A DNA stretch of 13,425 bases from Larix sibirica (taxonomy: Eukaryota > Streptophyta > Pinopsida > Pinales > Pinaceae), in the NCBI GenBank assembly GCA_004151065.3, contig NWUY0300042089.1:14065-27489 (forward strand), in the 5' to 3' direction. The position numbers and the translations under genes are program-made. Positions 1 to 8,494 of the stretch are shown piece by piece (position 1 is the first letter of the stretch; each line of letters begins with the position of its first letter). The notes below the pieces were generated by a model that saw only the letters and a list, made by a program, of their open reading frames with translations, did not search any database and was not told the origin of the DNA.

Positions 1-439
1 ATATTTTCATAGATATTTGGAGTTTCATCACATATTTTTATCATAATTTTTCTCACCAAATAGACACCCGTATTCATGATTTTATGGAAATCTCCTTTAA
101 TTTGTAAAAATATAACTTGCATATTGCAAGCTAGTTGGAGGCTTGGTTAATATTTTAGCATATTATTTATTGATATGTCAATGTTTTGGGTGTAACAAAT
201 GATGGGTTAATAAGGACAACATCATTTATGAAGATTGTTAGAGAGATGTTAGTTTTGAAACAAGGAACTAATTTGAACTCCTTGATATTTCAATTTGTAG
301 GAATATTTTCTATTCCTTTGATATCCTTCGGGGAACCCTTCTTTAAAAGTTCAATTTTGAGACTTGTTGAGTAATTTTCAATTGAATGAGCATAATTGGT
401 TTGTGATCTGCTTTGAATATCTTTCAGTTCCTTTCTAAC
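1..439. other. AT-rich sequence, no gene recognised
   Basis: No convincing reading frame, RNA gene or repeat structure was seen in this stretch. The only open frame (186-374, plus, 62 codons) resembles nothing I know and is of a length expected by chance in AT-rich DNA. It may include the degraded 3' end of LINE-B, which becomes recognisable further right, but no protein block supports that here. Confidence 0.4.
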
Positions 440-2068
440 CAAATATTTTAGGTCACAAAGCTAGGACATGGACCCCATAATCTTTCTCCTATCCATAAAG
501 AGAAGGACTCCTTACGACATTTCTGTAAGAATATTTTGTTGTCCTATTGATTTGGAATATCATGCCCATACCAATATGAACCCAGTGCCATAGGTGTCGA
601 GCATAAAAACAAGATAAATAAGTGGTTTATAAGTTCTAATTCTTTCAAGAACAATACACATTGGGATGGGCCTTGACATAGTTATTTGTAGATATTTTCC
701 TATGTAAGGTTGCTTTGCCATGCAAGTTACTATGCAAAGGTGAAAACATTAACCAATTATTGGAATTCCAATCATTGCTCCAATATTTGTCTTTTGTTCG
801 TGTGTGTGAGATTAAGCATGTAACTTTATAGGCATGCGATATTACATACTCTCCTAGTCCTTGCTTTCTCCATCAAAGGATGCTTGGGTTTTCTTTGACT
901 AAAACTTGTCATTTCTAGAATTTTACCCAAATACTTTGATGTAGGTTAATGGGAATATATATATATATTAGTCCATTGGATGTTTCCTTTTTCAAATCCC
1001 CCCTTGGAATCCCTTTCATCGAATTGGGTATCCTCTAACTAGAAGTGATTGCATGTCCGCCTTCACATTAAACCTACCAACATAGGATCACCTCGGGAAT
1101 CAATGCACTTATGTTTAAAAGGGTAAATTGATACTATGATTCTTTCAAAAGAAGGTCGTTGATCCTTCCCCAATTAAATTTATATAGTTAAAAAAATGTT
1201 ATGTGATTTGCTTCTACTACCCCTTTATTCCATAAATGAGATCCACTGGGATATAATATAGTCCAAGGAATGTTATCCCAATTGATGTTGCTCATGTATT
1301 TATCTTTCCAAATTTAAGTCCATATTTCTAATTGTCATGAATTTGACACCATAGAAGTTCATTAGATAAGGCTTGGCTTAAAAAAATCAATATTTTTAGG
1401 ACAAGGCTCCCAATAGATTTAGTAGTACATATTATTTTCCCAGTCGCCAAAGGATACATAGGCTCCAATTATGGTTCACCCCAAAGGAACTATTTCTTAA
1501 TTTTTTTAATGTACGCAATTGTGTTTTGATGGGTTTTAAATTGCTAGGAAGATATATAGGAAGAGCTTGTAGGACAAACTTGACAAAAGTTAGCATGGCT
1601 ACAATTGATAAGTTGTAGAAGGTCCATCCTTGTATATGCTTCCGTATTCTTCCTATTGTAGTTCCATTGGTCCTTCTCCATCAAGGTATTGCCTAAGTAT
1701 TTGCAAGGAAAGGAAGCTCTCTAAAATTTAATATTAACTTAAACAACTAATGGGATCTTAATAAAGAAAATATTTGATTTATAGTCATTAATTTCATAAG
1801 TGTAGCCCTTCCTTGGAAGTAATAGTTTTTAAGACATATGTTTTTCCTATAAACGTAGTGTCATCCACAAATTTTAAGTGAGAAAGAGGCTCAAGATATG
1901 GAACAAATTTACTGCATTGGATCTCATTATGCATTTCAAAGTTGAGATAGATCTATCTGAACCTTATGCCATAATGGTGCATAGAAATGGAGAGATAAGA
2001 TCTCCTTATCGAATTCCCCTATTAGGTTGGAAAGGTTTTAATGGGTAACCATTCAATAGTAGTAATAC
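440..2068 (-). pseudogene. LINE-B ORF2 remnant: RT catalytic core to C-terminal region
   Basis: This is the downstream part of the dead LINE-B ORF2. The RT block GIRxGDLISPFL is broken by a TAA at the usual Q codon. The FVDD box keeps both catalytic aspartates (1860-1871) within the context HLKFVDDTTFIG. The thumb region shows KYLG, then LSIVAMLTFVKFVLQALPIY one frame over. A connection-like stretch SQALSNELLW...IWKDKYMSNINWDNIPW follows, then GSHLWN and IGEGSTTFF with a TGA where W is usual in the family. Below about 1130 the match becomes weak. A HLWHW-like block near 560-600 may be the zf-RVT region. No RNase H domain was recognised. The sequence cannot encode a functional enzyme; many stops and frameshifts are visible. 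Confidence 0.72.
954..968. repeat. Short AT dinucleotide run
   Basis: A run of alternating A and T about 14 bases long lies inside the LINE-B remnant. It is an ordinary microsatellite seed with no evident function. Confidence 0.6.
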
Positions 2069-2722
2069 ACAAGATCTAGATTCTAAAACAAAGTAGTAAT
2101 ACGGTTTGCAAGTAATTAATTAAGTGACAAAATCATAACATTCATCCTTAAAACAAAGAAGAGATGCTAAAGATCTTTCAATAACACATTATTCCATTGT
2201 ATTCCATTTTCTGTACAAGAAAGAATGAATGTTACATGTATGCAATTCAAATTGGTAAGAGAGGCAATACGAATTGGAGTGCATGACAACCTAGCTAGGC
2301 TTAACTAGAGATAAAATGCCCTAAGGTAGCCATGCAATATCTCATAGGTGAGTTAACAACCTCATAGCTAACTTAAATGAACTCAAGGGGCAATTGAATG
2401 ATAAGCTCATGCATGTGTGGAATGATCCTAGAAAGACTCAAGAGGTGCGCTACTAGCTCAAAATAACAATGAGAGGCACTTGGAGTCCCTAAATAGTGGA
2501 TTAAACTCCCTTGATTTACTCCACAACTCTAACTTACGGTCTAGGCTCCTAAATCCAAGGGGAAAATCCCTAGAAGTAGGAATGCGCCCTCAACTTCTAG
2601 AGGATCACTTCCATGACCTATAAATAATAGTTTTATCCCTTGTACCAGTGGAATGATGAGACCAAGATGTAAGTTCCTAGTTAAGATATTGATGCTATGG
2701 AGAGGGTAATTATGTTCCAACA
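2069..2722 (-). mobile_element. Insertion in LINE-B, possible old solo LTR
   Basis: About 650 bp of DNA with no RT similarity separates two parts of the LINE-B RT that are adjacent in intact LINEs: FDES-stop-VQWVYRAVF (ending about 2724) and LLLNGYP (starting about 2062). On the minus strand the insert starts TGTTGGAACATAATTACC, which resembles the 5' terminus of many plant LTRs. The bases before it (TATTT) resemble those after its other end (TATTA), as expected for a decayed 5-bp target duplication. The left end does not show a clean CA. No long reading frame, primer-binding site or polypurine tract was found, so a solo LTR is the best guess. A truncated fragment of another repeat is the alternative. 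Confidence 0.45.
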
Positions 2723-3480
2723 AAATACAGCTCTATAAACCCATTGAACCTAAGATTCATCAAAACTAAAGGTTTTCAAGATCTATAGTAGATGAAGGCC
2801 CAACTTATAAAGTGACACCTTGGACATTATCTAATTTCACAATCATTCCTCTGCATCTTTCTGGTTTTAATTAGTTCACTACATCTTGTGCTACAATCAC
2901 CGTATCCAAAATATGCTTGACCAATGCAAATCATCCTTGATACTTAGATATTAATTTAGTGAGGAGTTGTTTAAGGAAATTTGCTATAAATTTGGAGATG
3001 ATTTTATAAATTGTATTACACAAGGCCATAAGTCAAAATTTATTAGTGAATAATGCCTCAAAGTGCTCCTTCAAGATTAATGTAATGAAAGCAACATTAA
3101 TCCTTCAAGTATGTTGTTGGTCTCCTAAATTATTGAATTGTTTACCAAATATCATTCTCAATGATATTACGACACACATGTAGAAATATGTGGGAAATCC
3201 ATATGACCACAGGGCTTTACCTTATGCTAGGGGACAAATTGCCTACTATACCTCCTCTTTTGAAATTAAAAAAAGAAGTTGTTGTAGTCAATATCCACGA
3301 CAAGTTTAGGGATATGAGAACAAATTGGATGGATTGTCATCAATCTATTGATTCAAGGTTCAAACAAAATTGTAGAGTAGTGGAACAATTTCTAAGCTAT
3401 TTTCTCTTTGGAATCCAAAGGCTCCTATGGTTTAGATTACAGCTTTGTTTATTCTATTATGAATCCAAGTTTGCATTGTG
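2723..3480 (-). pseudogene. LINE-B ORF2 remnant: EN-RT linker and RT N-terminal half
   Basis: This is the upstream part of the LINE-B RT, broken by stops and frameshifts. Near 3460-3400 there is a TTMQTWIHNRINKAVI stretch resembling the linker before the RT (compare KFFH..A..RRN.I in LINE-A). Near 3240-3180 KALWSYGFP occupies the PGPDG position. INVAFITLI, ALCNTIYKIISKFIANFLK, a GGFA-like motif and ILDTVIVAQDVV follow, matching the LINE-A blocks FISLIPK, CNMIYKIIAKVIAQ and IHDAVSLVQEA. Motif A reads KLDNVQG, keeping the catalytic D. VSWAFI-like residues and WVYRAVF complete the segment before the insertion. The plus-strand open frame at 3161-3484 is the antisense shadow of this region. Confidence 0.72.
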
Positions 3481-3569
3481 GTAGCATCAGGAGACACTTC
3501 TACAACCCAATATGAAGGAGATGCATAACTATATGCTTAAAGTGGAGCTGACATATGGCATTTAAAATA

Positions 3570-3597
3570 AAATAATAATAATAATAATAATAATAAA
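3570..3597. repeat. (AAT)n microsatellite
   Basis: About eight to nine AAT units lie just outside the recognisable 5' edge of LINE-B. This is a simple repeat, probably length-variable. Confidence 0.9.
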
Positions 3598-3600
3598 ATG

Positions 3601-3653
3601 ATTTCAATGCTAGTCTTAAGTAAAATATTTCAATGTTGACTTTAAGTAAAAAT
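3601..3653 (+). repeat. Imperfect tandem repeat, two units of about 26 bp
   Basis: ATTTCAATGCTAGTCTTAAG (start 3601) is followed directly by ATTTCAATGTTGACTTTAAG (start 3627). Both are followed by TAAAA. The two units differ by a few substitutions and one indel. The repeat lies between the AAT and AC microsatellites; no function is suggested. Confidence 0.75.
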
Positions 3654-3712
3654 CAATATATGTATATAAGGTTAACAACACCCTCCCACTTTCAAAATAC
3701 AAAGTCACACAA

Positions 3713-3737
3713 ACACACACACACACACACACACACA
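3713..3737. repeat. (AC)n microsatellite
   Basis: There are about twelve uninterrupted AC units, preceded by a partly degenerate CACACAAAC stretch. Confidence 0.92.
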
Positions 3738-5280
3738 ATGTTACTAGTCATGTAGGAAGGATGTTAGTACATTCAACAAATACTAATTTCTCTCACAATT
3801 CCCAGGCAAGTATGCGAGTAGAATATATTAATCCCAAGGGAATCTCCACATATTGTTGTCTTGATGTAATATTATTGCGCATAAGTTGTAATGGAGTTGG
3901 ATTTCCATGTAGTAAAATTGTGGTATCTATTGAGTCATTCATGTAGTGTATTATTTATATGGTTTACATAATACACTTTTGACTAAGATGAGAGTGACAA
4001 GTTCAAAAAATTTTAAAAAAAAAATAAAAAATAAAAAAAACAAACAAACCCAAATTATATGTGCAAAGTAATTGCTCAATACATGACGAGTTGGAAACAC
4101 AAATATCACATTATTATATATGTAACATAAATACATTACAACTCACAGATTACACATTCTACAATGGCAATGGTTAGAAAATGAAAAACACCCATTATTG
4201 CTCAACGAATATGTAATACAGTAAAACATCAACATGTTATGTTCTTGATCCCTTGACATCAACATAAATGGTTTACATAAACCAAGAGCAGAGGATAAGG
4301 GGAGGGCCTATGACATGGGTATGACATGATAGTTTCAAGTGGCATCCAATCTATTGACTATGTTACTCAAAAACTAGCACTCTTGTACGATTGAAGATAA
4401 GTGGACTCAATGCTATGATTTGCAACTCTTTAAGGAGGTACACCCATTATCACCTCAATGTAACCCCGTTCCTCTTTAGACCCTACTCCTTGGGCCATGA
4501 GAGACTCCCTGAATTAGATAAGGATAGTCTTGTAATAACACGACAAAAGACAATTATATCCTTGCAAAACCTTCCCACCATTAGTAGACTAGTGCCTAAT
4601 GGAGTCAATGAAATATAAGTGCAGTGAACCCTTATACTTGGAATTTTATGAGAAATAATGAATATGTAACTCGCTGCTACAATTTTCTCAATAAAAAACA
4701 ACAGTAGAAAATCAAATATATCTCTCAAACCAACTGACATAATTTAGCAATTTTTACCTCTTAATGACCAACAAAGGAGGGTGCATCAATTCCCCCTAGG
4801 GTTCCCCTCTATTGATGGATAAAATATGTGATTTATCAGTTATTTATGCTATAGGCCTGCAACTTACCACATGGCAAATAAAATAAGAAAATTCCTTGGC
4901 CCCAAATACTCCCAAGATCCTCTCAAGTGACCTTGAATTTGACCCAAACATCCTCAAACCCCTAGGGTTTGACTTTTCCTTCGATATGGACCTGTAATAG
5001 CTCTATAACCAGATTTGAAACAACCCCTTAGGACTCCTTTCACCTAACCCTAGGATGACGACACCTCCTTAGGGCACTTTTAGCACATAAAATTGACCTT
5101 TTGCAATATTTTCAACTTTTTTGGATTTTTTCAATATCTAATCTAAACCTGAAATTTATCGCTGCAAGTGATTACTTTAGATAATCACAATTAAAGTAAT
5201 ACACGACACAAAATAAAATAAAAAATTGGATTTTTGCAAAAATATATAATTTGTAGAGTTTTTCACAATATATCATTTTT
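3738..5280. other. Intergenic, AT-rich, no gene recognised
   Basis: No protein family was recognised on either strand. Open frames at 3761-3946 (+), 3951-4136 (-), 4391-4618 (+) and 4483-4740 (-) are short, overlap antisense in part and show no motif. The stretch contains an A-rich tract at about 4004-4050. It also contains a TGGTTTACATAA word near 3959 that recurs at about 4268 in a short inverted repeat (TGGTTTA-CA-TAAACCA with one mismatch). AAACCC-CTA-GGGTTT at 4956-4970 is an exact 6-bp inverted repeat. The sequence looks like decayed repeat DNA. Confidence 0.5.
4004..4050 (+). repeat. A-rich low-complexity tract
   Basis: The plus strand is almost pure A with a few T and C bases. It could be the remains of a poly(A) tail from a plus-strand retroposon, but no element body could be identified to its left, so only the composition is asserted. 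Confidence 0.7.
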
Positions 5281-6072
5281 TGTATTTTTAACAAAATATA
5301 TTACAGAAATTTGATACAAAGATTCCAAGTGAAGATGAGGGAAATAAAGACCTCAAGTCTTTTCCCTTCAAGGCCACTGAGAAATCGTGGTCAACGCTCC
5401 CCTCAAGAATTGGCAATCCTATTTTGATGAATTAGGGCCAAACCAAGAAACCCTAGGTTGTGTTGGTCTTGACCTAATTAGGGAAAAAGAGGTGCCAAAT
5501 TCCTAACAAGAGAGACCCTCTAGGGAGGGATGTCTCACTTACATGACACCGATTTTATGCATAAGAAACCCTAATTTACTCTTACCTTGGATGTCTTCGA
5601 CAATTAAAGAGAAAGAGAACCAGAGATCTTACCACAAATGAAGGAAAATGGAGAAAAGAGCAACCTCCTAAGAATCCCTTTCCTTTAACAAGCCTTGCAA
5701 GATTAAGTATCAACCTCAAACACCAAAAAACATGCCACATTGAAGCCTCAAGAATTCCGAGAAGAGAGTGCGCACCACTTTATCCCAAGTAGACAAGAAG
5801 AAAAATAGAAATGACTTTATTTGATCCCATGATCTTGAGTTAAAATGAGGAGGAGTTGCCTTATTTATATGTGACTTAGGCCAACTTTACCTCCTTTACA
5901 AGCCAACCAACCTAAAATCAGTGAGTTTTTTTAGGGTTTGTCCACCACAAGTCGAGGACTAAACCTCACACAACATAAAATAATGATTAAATATGATGAA
6001 TTGTTGCAACTTAGATGAAATGTTGAGCATGGGAGGAGGGTGTGATGCCTCATCTAACCCCAACATTGTACA
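5281..6072 (-). mobile_element. Possible LTR of a minus-strand LTR retrotransposon (ends uncertain)
   Basis: On the minus strand a purine-rich tract (6073-6098) is followed by TGTACAATGTTGGGGTTAG, offering two TG starts (6072 or 6065) of the type seen at plant LTR 5' ends. About 200 bp downstream is a good TATA box (5861-5869), a spacing compatible with a U3/R boundary. The rest is noncoding with several AAACCCTA words. No tRNA primer-binding site was found, and no gag, protease, integrase or RT was recognised beside it, so this would be a 3' LTR or a solo LTR. The left end near 5281 (ATACA on the minus strand) is a guess. The alternative is the promoter and leader of an unrecognised minus-strand transcript. 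Confidence 0.35.
5861..5869 (-). promoter_or_regulatory. TATA-box candidate
   Basis: The minus strand reads CACATATAAATAAGGC, with TATAAATAA matching the plant TATA consensus. Transcription would begin about 30 bases downstream, near 5830-5835. It supports reading this region as an LTR or other promoter. There is no experimental or coding support. Confidence 0.45.
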
Positions 6073-6098
6073 TTTTCCCTCAAAACCCTCCTCCTTTA
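6073..6098 (-). promoter_or_regulatory. Polypurine-tract candidate
   Basis: The minus strand reads AAAGGAGGAGGG, then TTTT, then GAGGGAAAA, immediately before TGTACA. This is the position and composition expected of the plus-strand primer site just upstream of a 3' LTR. It stands or falls with the LTR call. Confidence 0.35.
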
Positions 6099-6727
6099 GG
6101 TAGTTTGATCTCTTCAAAGGATGACATCGTCATCAATTTGGCTTGCTTGATCCAAGACGAGGGTCAATGCATAATAAAAATAGATTCAAGTGGGCATAAT
6201 GTGGTGTGCTAAGACAAGTATGAAAACCCTTACGCAATCACCTTCTACAAATCATAAACATGAGCGTGGTTGGGATCCCCTAAGCCATGTGTCCAAAAGG
6301 AGTCATCCCATAAAGCACTGGACACCAACCTAAGGAAACCTAAGGCACAAATGGCCCTGTTTCCGCCGGATTGCACACCTAGTTAACACATCATAAATCT
6401 ATGCTACTGCATGGTGCGCCCTTGGGGGAATGTCTCAAGTCAAGGCTGTCACCTGATCTTGACTCCTCCGTTTAGGCCATCTCCTAATCGAAGCCAAGGG
6501 GGATAGTTCCTACAGAATGTTTCTAAGGCTATTAGAATGTTTTCAGTGAATTAGTTTAATATGTTTTTTTAAGGAGTTTATGATTTAAAAGAGTTTCCAA
6601 GATTACTTTGCAAAATGGTTTAAATAAACACTTTCACCAACGAAATGAAATGACAACAAAAAACCAATAGCACAACAAACATATGATATTAAGCAAAAGT
6701 GAATGAATAAAATGCAGTGTTACACGG
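6099..6727. other. No gene recognised between LTR candidate and LINE-A
   Basis: No reading frame or known motif could be supported in about 630 bp. If the LTR call is right, the left part would be the noncoding 3' end of that element's internal region on the minus strand. The right part (about 6530-6720) is AT-rich and probably the flank of LINE-A. No poly(T) or simple-repeat tail was seen to mark the LINE-A 3' end. Confidence 0.45.
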
Positions 6728-6825
6728 GTACGTGTCCCCAAGGGTAGGAAACGTGTTTCCACGCTTCCGCACATCTCAGAAACTTGGAAAATCCATTGGA
6801 AACGTCCCATCCACGTCCCCGTTTG

Positions 6826-6850
6826 AAGGAAACCAAGGAAACCAAGGAAA
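6826..6850 (+). repeat. 9-bp tandem repeat in LINE-A 3' UTR
   Basis: AAGGAAACC is repeated 2.8 times. It lies between the stem-loop candidate and the GC-rich palindromic block at the LINE-A 3' edge. It recurs at 7187-7211 through the duplication. Confidence 0.75.
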
Positions 6851-6890
6851 ATGTAGTTACAAAAAATTACATACTTGTCTTACATTTTCC
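6846..6890 (-). other. 3' UTR inverted repeat (stem-loop candidate)
   Basis: GGAAAATGTA (6846-6855) and its exact complement TACATTTTCC (6881-6890) could form a 10-bp stem with a 25-base loop in the LINE-A transcript. The same structure recurs at 7207-7251 in the duplicate. Some LINEs need a 3' hairpin for RT recognition; a role here is inference only. Confidence 0.45.
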
Positions 6891-7087
6891 AAAATCTAGG
6901 ATTTTTATAAATCCCTTTGATGTCCTTTACATAATTAGTCGGTAATACAAATTACAGTCTTACTATAAAGTGGTCAACCACCTGATCATTTGAATGTCCT
7001 TCGACATTGATAATTCCAGGAGGGAGAGCAAGTGCTTGCTTGGACAAATTATCAGCTTCAACGTTGAGTTCTCTGTAAACATGTGAG

Positions 7088-7088
7088 N
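7088..7088. other. Ambiguous base N at duplication junction
   Basis: This single N lies exactly between the two identical 360-bp copies. A one-base N is the mark left when two contigs are joined without a size estimate, so it is read as an unmerged overlap. Confidence 0.9.
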
Positions 7089-7312
7089 GTACGTGTCCCC
7101 AAGGGTAGGAAACGTGTTTCCACGCTTCCGCACATCTCAGAAACTTGGAAAATCCATTGGAAACGTCCCATCCACGTCCCCGTTTGAAGGAAACCAAGGA
7201 AACCAAGGAAAATGTAGTTACAAAAAATTACATACTTGTCTTACATTTTCCAAAATCTAGGATTTTTATAAATCCCTTTGATGTCCTTTACATAATTAGT
7301 CGGTAATACAAA
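7089..7312 (-). other. LINE-A 3' UTR
   Basis: This is sequence after the ORF2 stop (TAA, 7315-7313). It holds the 10-bp inverted repeat, the AAGGAAACC repeats and a GC-richer block with ACGT-centred near palindromes, for example GGAAACGTGTTTCC (7108-7121). No poly(A) tail or AATAAA signal was found on the transcribed strand. Confidence 0.55.
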
Positions 7313-7448
7313 TTACAGTCTTACTATAAAGTGGTCAACCACCTGATCATTTGAATGTCCTTCGACATTGATAATTCCAGGAGGGAGAGCAAGTGCTTGC
7401 TTGGACAAATTATCAGCTTCAACGTTGAGTTCTCTGTAAACATGTGAG
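7089..7448. repeat. 360-bp direct duplication, right copy
   Basis: This copy is identical to 6728-7087. It is continuous with LINE-A: the RNase H reading frame runs from 7795 into it and stops at 7313, so it is the copy in natural context on its right side. Left of it the natural continuation would be the bases left of 6728. Confidence 0.95.
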
Positions 7449-7795
7449 AACATAATTTGCTCAAAATTGGAGCTCATGTCTTGTATTTCTATAAGTAGAT
7501 GCTGAAGATGTGGTGCATTGATTTGTATTACCCCATTGGCCCAATCAATAACCTTTTGTGAGTCCCCAAATATCTACAGTTGATTCACTTGCTTCTCCTT
7601 GGCTATAAATAGGACAGCCCAAAGTGCTGCTAACTCTGCTTTGATGTTAGAAGCCCTTCCTGGAGCATACTTGATGATCCATTTCCTACTATCTAGGAGA
7701 TGGATAATTCCACCTGCACCTCCTAAGGCCGGAGAGCCTTGGCTCGCACCATCAAAGTAGGCCCATGGATGATCCTTATTTATGACTGGATCCAT
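7313..7795 (-). pseudogene. LINE-A ORF2: RNase H domain with one nonsense codon
   Basis: This C-terminal domain resembles plant type I RNase H (RVT_3 type), which degrades the RNA strand of the RNA-DNA hybrid after reverse transcription. All four acidic positions are visible. They are D in YFDGASQG, E in IKAELAAL, D in FGDSQ, and D in N..AD.LSKQAL near the end. GGAGGIIH follows the first motif, as is usual. The frame is the same as in the upstream RT C-terminal part. A TAG at 7574-7576 interrupts it where Q is likely (NQL-stop-IFGDS), and the upstream TAG at 7805-7807 separates it from the zf-RVT part. The frame ends with TAA at 7313-7315. Its last 44 or so codons are repeated at 6952-7087 by the duplication. 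Confidence 0.85.
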
Positions 7796-7804
7796 TAAGA
7801 TTCT

Positions 7805-8494
7805 CTATGGCCTCGATGAAGACTTTGATTTGTGCTCAAATGTTTTCTGAATCAACACCGTAACATAGATTTTTGGGGGGATGAGAACATTTTGGAATAT
7901 TCTCTTATTGCGGCCTTCCCAAATAGTGAAAACAAAGATAGCTGGATAGGCTTGGAGTAAACATACCCTGCTATCGTTCCACCATCCGAGAACAATCTTT
8001 TCCAAAGTGCTAGGATGCATGAGGGATGGGCAGTTTAATCTTTCAGCTGCATTTTTCCAGACGTCTCTTGCATAAGGGCATAGGCAGAATAAATGTAAGC
8101 AAGTTTCTTCGTCCTGGTTACAAAGAACACGGAGACCAGGGCCTTGAAAACCCCTTTTTTGTAAGTTGTCTCAAGTGAGTAGTTTGTTATTCAAAGCCAA
8201 CCACAGAGTTAAGATAGTTTTGAAGGGAGTAGGGTTTTTCTAGATTTTGGTCCACCATACATGAGGTTCTTCTCTTTCTGAGCTAATTATTTATGTCTCG
8301 TATCCTAATTTTGCAGATAAGACTCCATTTTTATTGTTCTTCGTCCATACGAGCTTATCTTATTCCCCTTCCCTCAGGAAGATATGATCCTGAGTCAACT
8401 TTGCGAGATATTGATTCCAAGCTAATTCCATTTCTCCTGAAAATTCTAAATGATACGCAGATTTCCAGTTTCTTCTGATCCTAGATCCAGGCTA
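7805..8494 (-). pseudogene. LINE-A ORF2: post-RT cysteine region (zf-RVT-like)
   Basis: This segment lies between RT and RNase H in the same frame as both. It shows the zf-RVT signature, recognised as C...D-EE-TCLHLF-x-CPYARDVW at about 8110-8050, preceded by the conserved WLALNNKLLT and a KRGF-like segment. The family is common in plant LINE ORF2 proteins and is presumed to bind nucleic acid. The reading frame is broken by TAG 8492-8494, TAA 8360-8362, TAA 8291-8293, TAG 8240-8242, TGA 8171-8173 and TAG 7805-7807, with no frameshift. Removing these single-codon breaks would leave one continuous frame, so this is simple decay and not rearrangement. The longest open piece is 8020-7805. Confidence 0.75.

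Larger units (their letters stand above)
440..3480 (-). mobile_element. LINE-B: old, 5'-truncated L1-type LINE remnant, split by an insertion
   Basis: The minus strand carries an ordered series of plant LINE ORF2 blocks, each readable only over short distances because of stops and frameshifts. From right to left these are an EN-RT linker, a degraded PGPDG-like block near 3180-3240, an INVAFITLI block (about 3065-3100), CNTIYKIISKFIAN (about 2975-3025), motif A KLDNVQG (about 2820-2850), LNGYP (2042-2056), GIR-stop-GDLISPFL (about 1985-2025), FVDD (1860-1871), KYLGNTL (about 1680-1705), FVKFVLQALPIYLP (about 1540-1600), SQALSNELLW (about 1350-1380), IWKDKYM (about 1290-1312) and IGEGSTTFF (about 1147-1177). 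This is the canonical order of LINE RT. No endonuclease or ORF1 is visible to the right of about 3480, so the copy is 5' truncated. The left limit is uncertain. It is a different and older copy than LINE-A. Confidence 0.8.
6728..7087. repeat. 360-bp direct duplication, left copy
   Basis: This copy is base-for-base identical, as far as I can read, to 7089-7448, with a constant offset of 361. The match stops exactly at the N on one side and, for the other copy, starts exactly after the N. It contains a second copy of the RNase H C-terminal codons and 3' UTR of LINE-A. An open frame at 7206-6952 (-) that runs through the N is produced by this junction and is not a gene. Most likely it is an assembly artefact. 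Confidence 0.95.

Noticed and set aside
2059-2104. Repeat of AGTAGTAATAC at 2059 and 2093 as a boundary signal
   Set aside because: Both copies lie at one end of the insert, so they do not flank it; probably an internal duplication or chance.
2070-2785. 9-bp direct repeat CAAGATCTA at 2070-2078 and 2777-2785 as target duplication of the LINE-B insertion
   Set aside because: LINE-B RT codons (WVYRAVF) continue from 2785 down to about 2724, so the insertion boundary cannot be at 2777.
3161-3484. 107-codon plus-strand open frame
   Set aside because: It is antisense to the degraded LINE-B linker and RT blocks, and its product looks like no known protein.
4391-4740. Overlapping open frames on both strands (75 and 85 codons)
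   Set aside because: They overlap antisense, show no motif, and are of chance length; no gene can be supported.
6952-7206. Minus-strand frame with an X residue resembling an RNase H tail
   Set aside because: It runs through the N and joins unrelated bases to the duplicated RNase H end, so it is an assembly product.
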